Assembly: GCA_963921935.1 (NCBI GenBank)
Contig: OY998179.1
Span: 48,714,222 to 48,778,221 of the forward strand
Source: Galeruca laticollis
Taxonomy: Eukaryota > Arthropoda > Insecta > Coleoptera > Chrysomelidae
DNA length: 64,000 bases
Reading direction: 5' to 3'
Part shown: in pieces, positions 1-10,529 of the stretch
Position numbering within the stretch: the first letter of the stretch is position 1
Layout: the number at the start of each line of letters is the position of its first letter
The notes under the pieces: generated by a model
Database searches by the model: none
Seen by the model: the letters and a program-made list of their open reading frames with translations, nothing else
Told to the model about the DNA's origin: nothing
Made by a program: the position numbers and the translations under genes

Positions 1-780
1 AAACCAATTTTAATATTTATGAGGGTGAGCACATCCGACATATTGAACCTACAAGAACGAAAATACCAGTCAAAACCAAAAGAAAAGAATTTGACTTGAG
101 AAACGGTTACCATTAGCAAAGATTATGCCCGCCCTCCATTAAAACGAATATTTTTGGAGAAATAGTGGGTGGAATACAGTGCTGGTTATCACAAAGGGAT
201 AACCGGAAATCGCAAAACAGCCTGCCAATTATGAAACAATTTTTATTCGTAACTGAATCCTCAGCACCAGTAGAACAAGGAGCAGGATGGGTGTAGAAAA
301 CGAGGAGGAAAATTTTATATTGAGAATGTAGAAACATAAAATTGTATATTACTATCACTTCTTCATTTTTTTAAAGTGTTGAGTTCTTATTTATGATTTT
401 TGAGAACATTTATTTGTTCTGCATATTAAAAACATAGGTTGGTTTGTTATAATTAACCTGCTCTATTTAATGATGACAGTTCAATAAATGCGGTTCAATA
501 TGTCTGAATTAATTCGTATTTATGTTATATATACTTACTTCTTCAAGTTTTAAAAGTTTTAAGTTGCATAGTTTGGTTTATGTAACCAAAGAAGCCAAGA
601 AGAAGTCGGAGAGAAGCCCAGTACTTCAGACAAACTGTAAGTGCCAAGTTTCTTTTGCCTTTTCTTACCCTTTGCTTAGAGTATAGATGAGATAATTTGT
701 TAAGAGTATTTTTGCATTTTTGAATGTTTCTTATTGATTGATAAGCTCATCATATTTTATTATTAACAATACTACGAAAC
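1..780. other. AT-rich leader, no gene recognised
   Basis: No coding stretch here looks real. It lies directly upstream of the gypsy gag remnant and probably contains that element's 5' LTR and leader. A polyadenylation-like AATAAA lies near 483 and a GTAAGT donor-like site near 634. I could not match it to the 3' side near 5650-5790, so LTR limits are unresolved. Confidence 0.4.
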
Positions 781-806
781 GAATATTTTTATTCTAATCA
801 TCTTTT

Positions 807-1544
807 ATGAATGAATTAGAAAGTTTATTGAAAATATTGAATAAGTTGAATATATCGACGAACGATAGTTCTGATAATCTAGATTCATTTGATAATAATT
901 GTGATAATTTAAAAATGGCTACAGCTCATACTGAAGAACGTACACTTAATTGGGGATTGTTTAAATCCAAAATAGAAAACATAAAACCCTACGATGGGGA
1001 TAGTAACACTTTAAATAAATTTATTTTATTATGCGAAAGCTTAATAGCAACATATAGTGCACGTAATGATAGGGAATTAAATGATCATATTTATGAATGT
1101 ATGCAAGGTAAACTTGTAGGACGAGCAGAGTTAACGGTCGGTAATAGAGTGGAACTGAAAAATTGGAATGCATTAAAAGGATCTCTGATACAATGTTTTT
1201 CAGACAAACAAAATTTAGATTGCTTAACCCAAGAGTTAACTAGAATTAAACCAAATAGGAACGAAAGCTTATTATAATTAGGAAATAGATTACAATTGCT
1301 TAGAAGTAGAATACTACAAAGAATCAGTAATGATACTAATTTAAATCAAAACGAAAAAATTATTCAAATGCAATTCTATGATAAAACTGCTTTAAATACA
1401 TTTATTGCCGGTTGTACAGGTACTTTGAAAAATAATATGCATCTAAAACAGCCTGCATTTTTAGAACATGCAATAGCGATGTCAGTGAATTTGAATACTA
1501 TGAAAGATTATGTTCATATCCTAACGAATCGAAAAATCATTTAA
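807..1544 (+). pseudogene. gag remnant of gypsy-like element
   Basis: One reading frame runs from an ATG at 807 to 1544 and is broken only by an in-frame TAA at 1275-1277; the two halves share the same frame. The protein is hydrophilic and capsid-like, and contains NWGLFKSKIENIKPYDGD and a downstream ELTRIKPNRNESL stretch, a layout typical of gypsy/17.6-type Gag. No CCHC zinc knuckle is visible. After 1544 the frame is lost in an Asn/Gln/Pro-rich stretch (about 1550-1960) resembling the low-complexity Gag C-terminus. Gag would form the intracellular particle. Assignment rests on position upstream of protease and on general resemblance. Confidence 0.7.
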
Positions 1545-1966
1545 ATAGAAATAATAATTTCAGACCCAGGCCACATAATAACTATCATCCACAATCTCAA
1601 TCCAATCCACAATTTACTTTACCAAATCAACATTTCCAAAATACTAATAGGAATCAATCTTAACCAAATCAATTCTGCATGGTCTCCACGACCAATAAAT
1701 ATCCAACCGCGAACGATGCCACCCAAAAGATATCCAACGAATTCTCAAGTTATTGGACGTCAACGAAATGTTTTTAAGCCCTATCAAATTCCTCAAAATC
1801 AATTCCCAAAACCTGAGCCGATGTCAACGACATCGAAAAAACTTTACATATAATACTAGGAATAATAATAACTTCATTCCTCGAAATAATCCAAGCAATT
1901 TTCAACATAATAACTAATATTTACAAAATAATGGTCAAAAACCAAACTTTATAGCCGAAGAGCTAT

Positions 1967-2790
1967 ATGCTAATAATTACGAAAATGATACTGATCAAAT
2001 TTATCAAACTGAAGAAGAAGAGATGCTACATGACTGAAAATTTTTCTCACTCTGTAGAAAACGAAACAGAACATAATCCAAATTTTCAGAAAATTCCTCA
2101 ATCAAACATAGAAATTAACATAGCTTCAAATAATCCTCTACCGTATATAGAAATTAAACAACCAAATTTAAAACTTCTCATTGACACCGGTAGTACGAAA
2201 TCCATAATCAGACCTCAGATTGCGGAAAATTTTTATTCAAATTGTATACACCACTCGAATGTTGATATCAAAACAGCACTCACTAGCAAACAGATAAGGT
2301 TTCAAGCCGAGATACCTGATTTCAGAGAGTTTAATTTTAATGGAACTATACATTACTTGTTATACGACTTCCACGACTTCCCGGAATTTTAGGCGCAGAA
2401 GACATGGTGAAAATGAGTCTAAACATAGATTTTAGCAATAAGCAATTAATTGGTGATCATGTTTCTATACCGATTAAATTTAGATTACCCACTGATATCA
2501 AATTTGAATTTTCAGTAGGCCCGACAGAAAATCTATTGAAATCCTTACCTGTGAGCAACAGACGGAGAAATTTTAATTAACGAAATGTACTTAGGTAAAC
2601 TTTATATTCCTGAAACTCTAACAATAGCTAGAAATGGTTACGCTGTATTATAAATAATAAATGAAAGTGATAAAACAATTTCTATAGTTTTAAATAAACC
2701 AATTCTCGCTCAACCATTCGTATCTTCACAATAGGCTCGTTTCTTGAAATTCAATGATAATGTCACAACATATATTGGGTCTGAACTAAG
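1967..2790 (+). pseudogene. pol protease region of gypsy-like element
   Basis: An open frame at 1967-2392 contains KLLIDTGSTKSII near 2168-2208, the retropepsin active-site signature (D-T-G preceded by hydrophobics). Downstream, 2393-2790 continues with protease/linker-like residues but with stops and frame changes. This enzyme would cleave Gag-Pol. The coding trail ends abruptly near 2800, where unrelated sequence starts; the RT lead-in resumes at about 3739. The motif is seen directly and the family assignment is established knowledge. Confidence 0.8.
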
Positions 2791-2799
2791 AATTTGCGA

Positions 2800-3735
2800 C
2801 TAATAACGCCACTCAACGATTTCAAATAAAAATGAAAAAAAATATTGAAATTTGAATTCTTGTGGTAGACTGTGGTAGGCTAGAGCCAATTGTAAACAAA
2901 GGTATTTTGCGCTGTTATCACGAAGGAAAACTTTATAAGTAGACTAGTTATCTTTTTTCTTTAACACCCGTTGAAGAGAAACGCAAAGTACTGTCAAAAC
3001 GTATTCTTTCAAATAATGTTTTCCTAATCTGGTGCCTCTCATTAAAAAAGGTAACTCTCTCGTAGTCAAAGAAATTTGGAAATATATATTTTAAACTGCA
3101 GTGATGATGCTTTCAAAATAGAAAATATAACGTAAAATGTATGTATGATGAAAATTAAATGTTCTCCATGTAGGTTGAGTTGTTTGGAAAACGTGTCATG
3201 TAACACACATACACAAATCGCGTTACCTCAGAGTTCCAAACTCGATTTAGTACCGGATCACTTACTCTTCTTCTGTTTAGGGGAGTTCGAGTGACTGAGA
3301 CACCATGTCCACATCCACTTGAGGAAGATTTGTCGAAATAGCTTCGGTGAAAGCTGGATCCATTTTAACGATGTCTTTTAAAAGGCAAACAAACAGAAGC
3401 ACATATTCTACTATAAAATAATATAACAAACAACTAAAAAGTCGGCGAGGATGATATCTGTTTGAGGTTGGTTGTGGATAATGATTGTCAATTGTCAAAT
3501 TCTTCTAGTCGACTTTCACTTTGTATTAATCAACTTGGATAGTCAAGTAGGATTTGTCAACAGAACGTACTTTCAATCTGACAACAAGGGCTTCTGTCAT
3601 TGGTCGACTTACAGCGGTTTATTTAAATCTAATAAAAATTTTAAATCTAATTTTCGAAGATATTTATAACTTTTTGAGATAAATATCGTTATCATAGAAA
3701 AGTATATGATATTTTTGATAGTTGTGATATGATTT
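2800..3735. other. Unrelated sequence interrupting gypsy pol
   Basis: About 0.9 kb separates the protease-linker from the RT lead-in, which are normally adjacent in gypsy pol. It shows no pol similarity on the plus strand. It contains a short reverse-strand stretch resembling the start of a mobile SWIM/YqaJ-type protein (separate entry). I found no clear terminal inverted repeats or target duplication, so insertion rather than rearrangement is inferred. Confidence 0.5.
3277..3369 (-). pseudogene. Possible N-terminal scrap of SWIM/YqaJ-type mobile protein
   Basis: On the reverse strand an ATG at 3367-3369 opens about 30 codons including MDPAFTEAISTNLPQVDVD. It recalls the N-terminus of a multi-copy insect protein family carrying a SWIM zinc finger and a YqaJ-like recombinase domain, whose members often start with Met-Asp-Pro and a Leu-Pro-x-Val-Asp motif. 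Only the first exon-like piece is present; no zinc finger or nuclease motif follows. The match is from memory and short, so it is tentative. Confidence 0.3.
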
Positions 3736-3738
3736 CAC

Positions 3739-4295
3739 TTGTTAATTCATACCCATGAAACTAGCCCATTTGAGATACATAACTTTGACTATATCAATAA
3801 AATAAATGAAAAACAAAATGTAAATAGTAGCACTCAAAATCTAGATGTAAATAACCTAATACAGACCAATCATATGAACTCCGAAGAAAAAGATAGTATT
3901 ACTAAAATATGTCGAAAATTTTCCGATATTTTTCTACAACCAGGTGATCCATTAACATTCACTTCAAAAATCAAACACGCAATTAAAACTACCGACGAGA
4001 TTCCCGTCCATGTGAAATCTCATAGGTATATACTCGTACATCGAGAAGAAGTTCAGCGGCAAGTTAATGAAATGTTGGACAAAGGCATTATAAGAGCATC
4101 ATATGGATAGTAAGCAAAAAAATTGACGCATCGGGACGTCAAAAGTGGCGACTTGTGATCGACTACAGGAAACTTAACAAAAAAACAATTTCAGATAGAT
4201 ACCCCGTTCCAAACATCACTGATATTCTGGACAAACTAGGCAAAGCACAATACTTCAGCATCCTAGATTTGGCAAGTGGTTTTCGCCAAATTCAC
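3739..4295 (+). pseudogene. Reverse transcriptase N-terminal part (gypsy pol)
   Basis: The frame 3739-4110 gives the RT lead-in (FSDIFLQPGDPLTFTSKIKH, then LDKGIIRAS). After a stop and a small frame change near 4110 it continues with WRLVIDYRKLN and YFSILDLASGFRQIH, the fingers and first palm motifs of Ty3/gypsy RT including the first catalytic Asp. The sequence then jumps near 4295-4310 straight to the region just before RNase H, so the YxDD palm motif is deleted and no polymerase activity is possible. Confidence 0.88.
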
Positions 4296-4310
4296 TGAAA
4301 CAGATTAAAT

Positions 4311-4890
4311 AATTTTTAGGCTTATTGGGCTATTATGGTAAATTCATAAAAAACTTTGCCAAAATAACCAAACCTATGACTCTTTGTTTAATAAAGGATA
4401 ACAAAATTGAGCATACCAAAGAATTTATTAATTGTTTTAATACATGTAAAAATTTACTAACTTCAGAACCTATATTAGCATACCCACACTTTAACAATCC
4501 TTTTGAGCTAACAACCGATGCTTTGAATTATGCTATCGGAGCTGTATTATCTTAAGAAGGACACCCAATTTCATATGCATCACGAACCTTTAACAGCGCA
4601 GAAATTAATTATTCCACGATTGAAAAGGAACTACTAGCAGTCGTTTAAGGTTGTAAATATTTCAGACCTTATTTATTCGGTTGCGAATTTTTAATCTTAA
4701 CAAACCACAAACCTTTACAGTGGTTGTTTTCTTTAAAAGAGCCTAACTCACGCTTAGTAAGATGGAGACTGAAATTAGAAGAATTTCAATATAACATAAA
4801 ATACATATAAGGTAAATCTAATTAACCACCCGACGCTTTATCAAGAATAAAACCCAATTGTGACCTTAACGCTTTCGAAGCAGACTGATT
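4311..4890 (+). pseudogene. RNase H region of gypsy pol
   Basis: It begins with FLGLLGYYGKFIKNFAKITKP, the conserved RT connection segment, and goes on to FELTTDALNYAIGAVLS (RNase H catalytic Asp), SYASRTFNSAE, IEKELLAVV, LTNHKPLQWLF and DALSRI. Stops occur at about 4553, 4646, 4808 and 4823. This order is diagnostic for Ty3/gypsy RNase H, which removes the RNA strand during reverse transcription. Integrase should follow but is absent: after about 4890 only a short decayed tail is seen before the env-like ORF. Confidence 0.88.
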
Positions 4891-5163
4891 AGAACGTAAA
4901 CATTGACGATCTTGACTCCATAATTCAGAGAGAAATCGATAACTTAAATTCTTTACTAACTCAAACAGAATTAACTCCAGAATAAATTAATCAACTACCT
5001 AATTTATCAACAGATGACGTTAACAACATTTTGGAGAACAATCAAAAAATTAATATAATATCAGACATTCAAGTAGTACCACCAAATAAAAATCCATATA
5101 CCTATATAAAATCCCGAAACAGCAGAATTCTATCACCTATATCCTATCATCCAAAATCATAAA

Positions 5164-5649
5164 ATGTTCATCCCTGTTCAACCATACTTGGCCAAAGCTA
5201 CGGTAGTAACGCTAATAGAGGAAGAATGTCCAATATTAGAAGAGAAGTACTACTGCCGACAAGAATTAAAATCCAAAGACAACTGCTCCCTGGAACTACT
5301 GGAGGGCCATTCACCAAAACATTGCTACGCCACTGATGCGAACCTCCATGAATCTATTGTGGAACAAATAACCAACAGCGAAATACTAATGATTCCAAAT
5401 CCTGCAATAAAAGTAATATCCAAATGTACATTTTTAACAATAATAATCATTCTTTCTGCTCTAGCAATATTTTATTTAATAAGAATATACAGACGAAACA
5501 GAAAAAGACCAGAACAAAGCAAGAGAGAAGAAATCCTGTTAGAAGAAAGAAGTCCAGAACCAAAAAATAACTCCCATTATTTTTCAGTATTGAGAATGGA
5601 GGAGTTATATACTCAGAAAGTACACACATGGCGAAAGATGAGAAGTTGA
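5164..5649 (+). pseudogene. env-like C-terminal fragment with membrane anchor
   Basis: An open frame of 161 codons has a Cys-rich ectodomain stub (Cys spaced over residues 20-60) and one strongly hydrophobic segment at about residues 90-110 followed by Arg/Lys-rich residues and a charged tail. This is the shape of the C-terminal anchor of an errantivirus envelope protein, and the position (after pol, before the 3' LTR) agrees. The signal peptide, furin-type site and fusion segment are not present, so it is a truncated relic. The start at 5164 is just the first Met after the deletion junction and is not a real start. An unrelated membrane protein is possible but less likely. Confidence 0.6.
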
Positions 5650-5978
5650 AGATTGCTCGATCAGCGTTTATATTTAATAAAACCAACTGCATTGTAACTT
5701 GTTGACTTCTTGTTAACTTCTTGTACATTTATTTTTAACGTATTTATATCGTATATTATTTTATATCAATAAAGTTTATAAATCGTTTTTAAAAATAAGA
5801 TTTTCAAAAGGAAATCTATAATTTGCGATTCAATATGATCCATAGCCGATCCTCAACCGTTTGAAACATTGATGCATTCTTTAGAAAAAAGGATACAATT
5901 GTGTATTCGTGAAAACAGGACATTTTGAATACTAACTCTAACTGACTGAATATTTCTTGTTTTCATTTATCTTAATGA

Positions 5979-6130
5979 AACTTACTGTGTTGACCCTTAC
6001 TATGTGGAATCTACTCATATTAATTTTTTAAACGAATCTAACTGTTTATAGATCATTCCACAATATTTAGAATTTTTACCATTTTTTCAAATTATTGTGG
6101 AATTATCTAGAAACAGTTAGTCTCATTTAA
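5979..6130. repeat. Diverged palindromic Penelope-like tail
   Basis: Two arms face each other: TTGACCCTTACTATGTGGAA and the ATTCCACAATAT segment on the left, and ATTGTGGAATTATCTAGAAA plus CAGTTAGTCTCATTT on the right. The same sequence forms the 3' end of the Penelope-like copy ending near 63220 and recurs at 10843, 29270, 50279, 53548, 54230 and 55257. This is the most diverged copy. Confidence 0.75.
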
Positions 6131-6134
6131 AAAG

Positions 6135-8150
6135 TAAATTTATCTTAATGGTCTTCTTGTGATTCTTTGTTTAATTAATGTAATGTTTTTCTAATTTATT
6201 TAAAACGTAAACGGGTGGGATAAATTTTAAACACACGGTATGGCTACTTACTAATTTACTCAAACACTAACTCTCTAACACTTAATTTATATATACTTAA
6301 CTAATCACTTAAATTTAATTTATATGCACAAAAACTTGATTATTAATTTATATTAGCACTTTACTGTTCGGTGTATTTTTGTTTATTTCTCGAGATCACT
6401 TTATCAACTAACTTATCCGCTGATCGGTCCTTTATTTATATTAATGCCTTTTTTACTAGAAAATTCCGGACTGCGGCTTACTCAAAAACCATTGGTTTTG
6501 TGGCATTTTCTAGATAAGACTGGTCACAAAAACAATGTTTATATATAAGTCGTAAACAGTTATAAAAAAAACTGCGTATCCGCCATAATTTTAACTTTTA
6601 TACCTGGTTTAGACAGAGTCGGATTTAGGGACTATAGCAGTGTGTTGTTTCGTAACATTAATTACATTTTAGCATTAGAATAATATTATTGTTTTTGATT
6701 GATGTTTGAGTTCACATAAAATTTGGACTGGAAACTTTAACCTCAAAAAAGTTATGTATAAAGCTACTCGGTACAAACCGTGTAACTAGCGCCCTCTATG
6801 AAAGGCAGATATAAAAACAAATTGAAGCAATGTGTCAGCTTTCAAAACAAACGTTACGTTACTGAGCAAACCTAAATTATTTTGCACTGTTCTACCTATT
6901 CTTGAAACGCCCTGTCCAGGTATGTATTTATTTATTATGGAATATGACCGATTAAAAATTTGTTGTACGCTTCTAATCCGGTTTAATTTATGTTGGTCGA
7001 CTATACAATTTCTTATTTCCTCCGTAGCATTAACAGGAGTGTTTCTAACTTCTAATGGTACTGACGTGATCAATCTGCACTATAGTATAAGTCAATTCAT
7101 ACAATTTTCAACTTGAACATTTTAAAAGAAAAGTACGTGTAGAGAAGAGAAATGTGGTGCAAAGTTTTGCAGAGAGATCAAAAGGCATCTGATAGTCTTT
7201 GTAACGTGTTGATTTTGGGATACGCCACTGGCTTTTGGTAGAATCAGTATTTTTGATTTATTGGTACCTACTAGTTATGCCACCAAGAGAACTTGTCAAG
7301 TATAGAGTATTTGTTAGGTTGTGGGAGAGAGACAAGTGATCTTATTTCATTGGATAGGAAAGTTTTTGAATCGGCATTTGGTAGAAACCAAGAAACGAGG
7401 TTGGTTTTATCTATACCTTGTGGTAATTTTTTTGTTATTGGTTAAAAACCCTTAGTAATCCCAAATTTGTGATTTGTGTGGGATATAACCCTTTCAATAA
7501 GGTGAGCTGCCTACTTAAGATCCATCTATTCAAATTTGATTTATCCATCCTTTTTTTGTCACCTCAAAATCAGGAATGTTTTTTTTGTTATTAAAAAGAG
7601 TTTTCTTTTTAGGGTTCTAAGGTAGTTTAAAAATATTTTTTGTTGGTAAAATACGTCTATTCCTCGTTTTGTTTTGTAAGACGTGTGCTTGATTTTGAGT
7701 ATACACTCCACGCTCAAAACGACAGAAAAATAATGTCTTCGTAGAGGAACTCAATTTGGTTGTTACGACACATGAGGGTATTCCAGAGTACAATAGAGCT
7801 TGGAGGAAAACGTTGGAGGACCTATGAGGACGAGAAGGCCAGAATCTTCTTTATTTTTAGTTTCACCCATCTAATTATTATTTTTAAAGTCTGAGGGAAA
7901 CTGTATTTTGAGTTAAAATAACAGTAGTTAAAATTAAGTAAATCTCACCATAAACAGATTTACAATCCTACTATGTAATACAAAAATATATTTTTTTAAA
8001 GTGTAAACTATAGTACTATAGTGTTGAAAAGTCACTATTGTAGTTATACTGGGAAAATATCTGAGGTTTTATGAACTTACTAATTAAGACATAATTAACT
8101 TTAATTTCTTACTGGAATATTTTAGTATGAACCAATAGAGTATTAACCCC
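6135..8150. other. No gene recognised
   Basis: About 2 kb of AT-rich sequence. Short overlapping ORFs on both strands at 6786-7116 mirror each other and lack recognisable domains. I see no RNA gene or clear repeat structure. Confidence 0.5.
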
Positions 8151-8576
8151 TTGTTCAAGATTGTAAAATCTTGAAATTTATTTGTTAAGATACCTTTAAA
8201 ATATGTGAGACATTTGTATGCCTCCCTTTTGGAACGAAGTTCCTTATCGCGCGTTGTGAAAGGAGGCTAGACGGAAAAAATTCTTACGAAAAGTTGTCAC
8301 GACACTTTTTGAAGCTATTGTAAGCTGTGCGGCGTGCGCATGTTTCTCCAACCAAGTCATACGATTCATAATCTCCACATTTTGTGTGTTTAGCAAGTGT
8401 ACGCGTCATAATTTTAATAAATTCAAAAACAAATCATATTTTAATATTACTTAGTATAGTTTTTTGTCTTTATTATGTTAATTAATTGTTGAGATTCTCT
8501 ACAACAAAAATTGAAATAATATACTTCAGTTGCTTGCTGTATAATGAATAATACTTTTGAAATCTCCTAAACATAT

Positions 8577-8648
8577 TTCTCGGTAGTATAGTGGTCAGTA
8601 TCCCCGCCTGTCACGCGGGAGACCGGGGTTCGATTCCACGCCGGGGAG
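8577..8648 (+). tRNA. tRNA-Asp (anticodon GUC), possibly degenerate
   Basis: A 72-nt cloverleaf aligns almost base for base with animal tRNA-Asp. The anticodon GTC lies at 8610-8612 in the loop CTGTCAC, with stem CCCGC/GCGGG-type pairing. The A box (TAGTATAGTGG) and B box (GGTTCGATTCC, 8627-8637) are intact. Two departures: the second acceptor pair is a U-G wobble (T at 8578 instead of C), and an A at 8638 in place of C puts a mismatch in the T-stem. A T-run terminator follows at 8652-8656. It would decode Asp GAC/GAU codons if functional. It lies inside the Helentron-like insert, about 50 bp before the endonuclease frame, so it may be a captured, drifting copy. Confidence 0.9.
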
Positions 8649-8697
8649 GAATTTTTATTTTCTGAAAAATTCTTTTTTTTGCTTTTCATTGTGTACG

Positions 8698-9402
8698 TTC
8701 AACGTCCAAAGCCTTCGTAAACATTCAGTTGATTTAATAGACTCTGTTACAGAAAAAACGAACATTTTGTTATTATCAGAGACATGATTGGACAATCGAG
8801 AAGAATGTGATATACCGAATTTTAATTGTATAACCCACTTTAAACGTGATTTTGTTCGTTCAGGTGGAGTTGCAATATATCACAACATAAATGATACGAC
8901 CAATCTTGTAACACCAAATATGTCGGTCATAATGAACAATATTCAGGACTTGCACGTAAGACGTACAAATGTTGCAGATTTATGTGCGGCAGAGTGTGTA
9001 ATGGAAAACGGTGTTACCTTAATCATGGCAGTCATATATGTCTCACCAAATAACAAATTAATAGATATTCAGGAGTTCATTCATCGAGCACTGCTAGAGT
9101 ATTCTAAAGATGTATCTCGAACGCTTAACAGATACAACAAAAAATAAGATAAAGTTCCACTCATTTTAGCCGGTGATTTTAACATCAACTTCAGTAATGA
9201 AAAATCAAGACCATTGGTACAGTTTCTAGAGGAAGAATTTGATTTAAGAATTAACAATAATCCAGCAGAATCAACAACAAAATATAATACTACCATTGAT
9301 GCAGTTTTTTCAAGACATTTAAATAAAATAGAATCCCAAACATATGTTTCCTACTTCAATTACCACAAGCCAATTATTACGAAAATTGAGCCTACTGATT
9401 AA
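8698..9402 (+). pseudogene. Endonuclease/exonuclease/phosphatase domain of Helentron type
   Basis: One frame from FNVQSLRKH to a final stop at 9400-9402 carries the order of an AP-endonuclease-like domain: NVQSL (metal-binding Asn), LLLSET followed by a TGA where Trp is expected (8785-8787), GGVAIYHNI, AVIYVSPN, LILAGDFNINF, STTKYNTTIDAVFSRH and SYFNYHKPI. A second in-frame stop (TAA) is at 9145-9147. About 235 codons cover the full domain. These motif variants, especially the TTIDAVFSR and SYFxYHKPI ends, are those of the endonuclease fused to Helentron helicases rather than of LINEs, and no RT follows. The enzyme would nick DNA. It is inactive as read because of the stops. Confidence 0.75.
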
Positions 9403-10129
9403 GTTTATATAACATTATATTTGTTAATAATAAAAAAAATATTATTATAACTTAAAAAAAAATAAAATTTTATTACAATTCCTCCACTAATTAATCGAAA
9501 GGAACTTCGTTCCATCCGGGTGTCCCTTGACACCTCTCAACTTTTTTTATTGTATATATTAAAGGCGTAAATTCATTTTAGTTAATAGCTTTGTAGAAAT
9601 ATGTTGCAGAATTGATAACATCTTTATATTGTTGTTAATTCAAAGGATAATTTCATCGTATTTTCAAAATACTTTAAAATATCACGTTTTCCAATAATGA
9701 TTGTAAATTGTTTTGTATGGGCATATGCATAGCACCTTTTTTGAAAGTCGACATCTTGATGCATTGTCCTATAGTTAAGAAGTTAGGAAAAGGTCACGTT
9801 TCACCCTATTATATATTGTATTGTGAAAACCCTAAATTTAGTGTCAATTCTGCATGAATTTTATGGTCGAGGTTCGGAGGACATGAAAGAGATTTTTGAA
9901 TTACCTTTCTGAGTAAATAGGTTACAATTGCTATTGTAGTATTCCATAGAAATTTAACTTACTATTGGCGGCACCCATAGTTGATTCTTGTCTAGGAACC
10001 CGACAAGTCAAATGATACTGGCCAATAGGAAATGTTTATTTTCGTTTGGTCAACCCAATCCACGTGTAAACACGCCCCTCGCAGATTTCTACTTAACACG
10101 TCTTATAACGTGAAGAAATCAGTTTTTTC

Positions 10130-10320
10130 ACACTCATCGAATCGAGCGTAATGCTCAGCAACGAAGTAAGTTTTTAACTCATCGAAACGAGCGCAAGGCT
10201 CAACAACAAAGTTAGTTTTTCACTCGTCAGTTCTACACTTGTAGACGCGAGTTTTACATTCATCGACGCGAGTTTTACACACTCATCGAATCGAGCTCAA
10301 CGCTCAATAACAAAGTAAGT
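10130..10320 (+). repeat. Tandem units, about 45 bp, in LTR-like sequence
   Basis: The phrase CTCATCGAA followed by a CGAGC motif and AACAA(A)GTAAGTTT recurs at about 10135, 10180 and 10280, with a shorter variant (CATCGACGCGAG) near 10258. The second LTR copy ends inside the first unit at about 53090-53105, so it either lacks the array or is truncated there. Confidence 0.65.
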
Positions 10321-10529
10321 TTAAAATTCATCAAAACGAAACATAAAGTGTCTTCCGATCTGAAACCACAGAAATTCAAAGTTCACAATTCAACTTTGTA
10401 ACACTTTGTAAATTTGTACATAATAAATTATTAATTTCGACATTAACTTTGTCAAATTAAGATTATTTATTTAGTTGAATGTCCACGCCAGTTGACGAAG
10501 TTTAACAAGAAATATAATCAAAAACACCC

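Larger units (their letters stand above)
780..5790 (+). mobile_element. Degenerate Ty3/gypsy (errantivirus-like) LTR retroelement
   Basis: Coding pieces occur in canonical order on the plus strand: gag (807-1544), aspartic protease (about 2170), RT N-terminal part (3739-4295), RNase H (4311-4890) and an env-like C-terminus with a membrane anchor (5164-5649). This order, with a third ORF ending in a transmembrane segment, fits the insect errantivirus branch of Ty3/gypsy. The copy is dead: gag has an in-frame stop, pol is interrupted at about 2800-3735, the RT segment that would hold the YxDD motif is missing near 4300, and integrase plus most of env are missing near 5110-5160. An AATAAA near 5768 may be the 3' LTR polyadenylation signal. 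LTR boundaries were not resolved because no convincing pair of long direct repeats was found by eye. Confidence 0.85.
8221..9540 (+). mobile_element. Helentron-like (Helitron2) non-autonomous insertion
   Basis: The paralogous LTR copy at 52403-53105 lacks this 1.3-kb block, so its ends are set by comparison. The left end (8221-8266) folds into a hairpin closed by CCTCC/GGAGG and contains GGAACGAAGTTCC at 8231-8243. The right end has the reverse complement GGAACTTCGTTCC at 9501-9513, then a hairpin GGTGTC-CCTT-GACACC at 9519-9534. Inside are a tRNA-Asp (8577-8648) and an AP-type endonuclease domain (8698-9402) matching the C-terminal endonuclease of Helentron Rep-helicase proteins. The Rep and helicase parts are absent. 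Short inverted subterminal repeats plus terminal hairpins are Helentron-like. Classification is inference; the insertion itself is well supported. Confidence 0.65.
8152..10526. repeat. Probable solo LTR split by a Helentron-like insert
   Basis: Sequence 8152-8220 plus about 9541-10320 aligns closely, in the same order, with 52403-53105. It starts TGTTCA, ends near AAAACA at 10526, and is flanked by CCCCT (8147-8151) and CCCTT (10527-10531), a near-match to a 5-bp target duplication. It contains a CCAAT-like box, three roughly 45-bp tandem units near 10130-10320, and an AATAAA-type element near 10423. Size (about 1.05 kb without the insert), TG...CA ends and a second genomic copy suggest a solo LTR, perhaps BEL/Pao or gypsy type. 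No internal coding region is attached, so the family is unknown. Confidence 0.5.

Noticed and set aside
6786..7116. Overlapping ORFs of about 95 codons on both strands
   Set aside because: They are complements of each other, have no recognisable motif and no support from neighbours.
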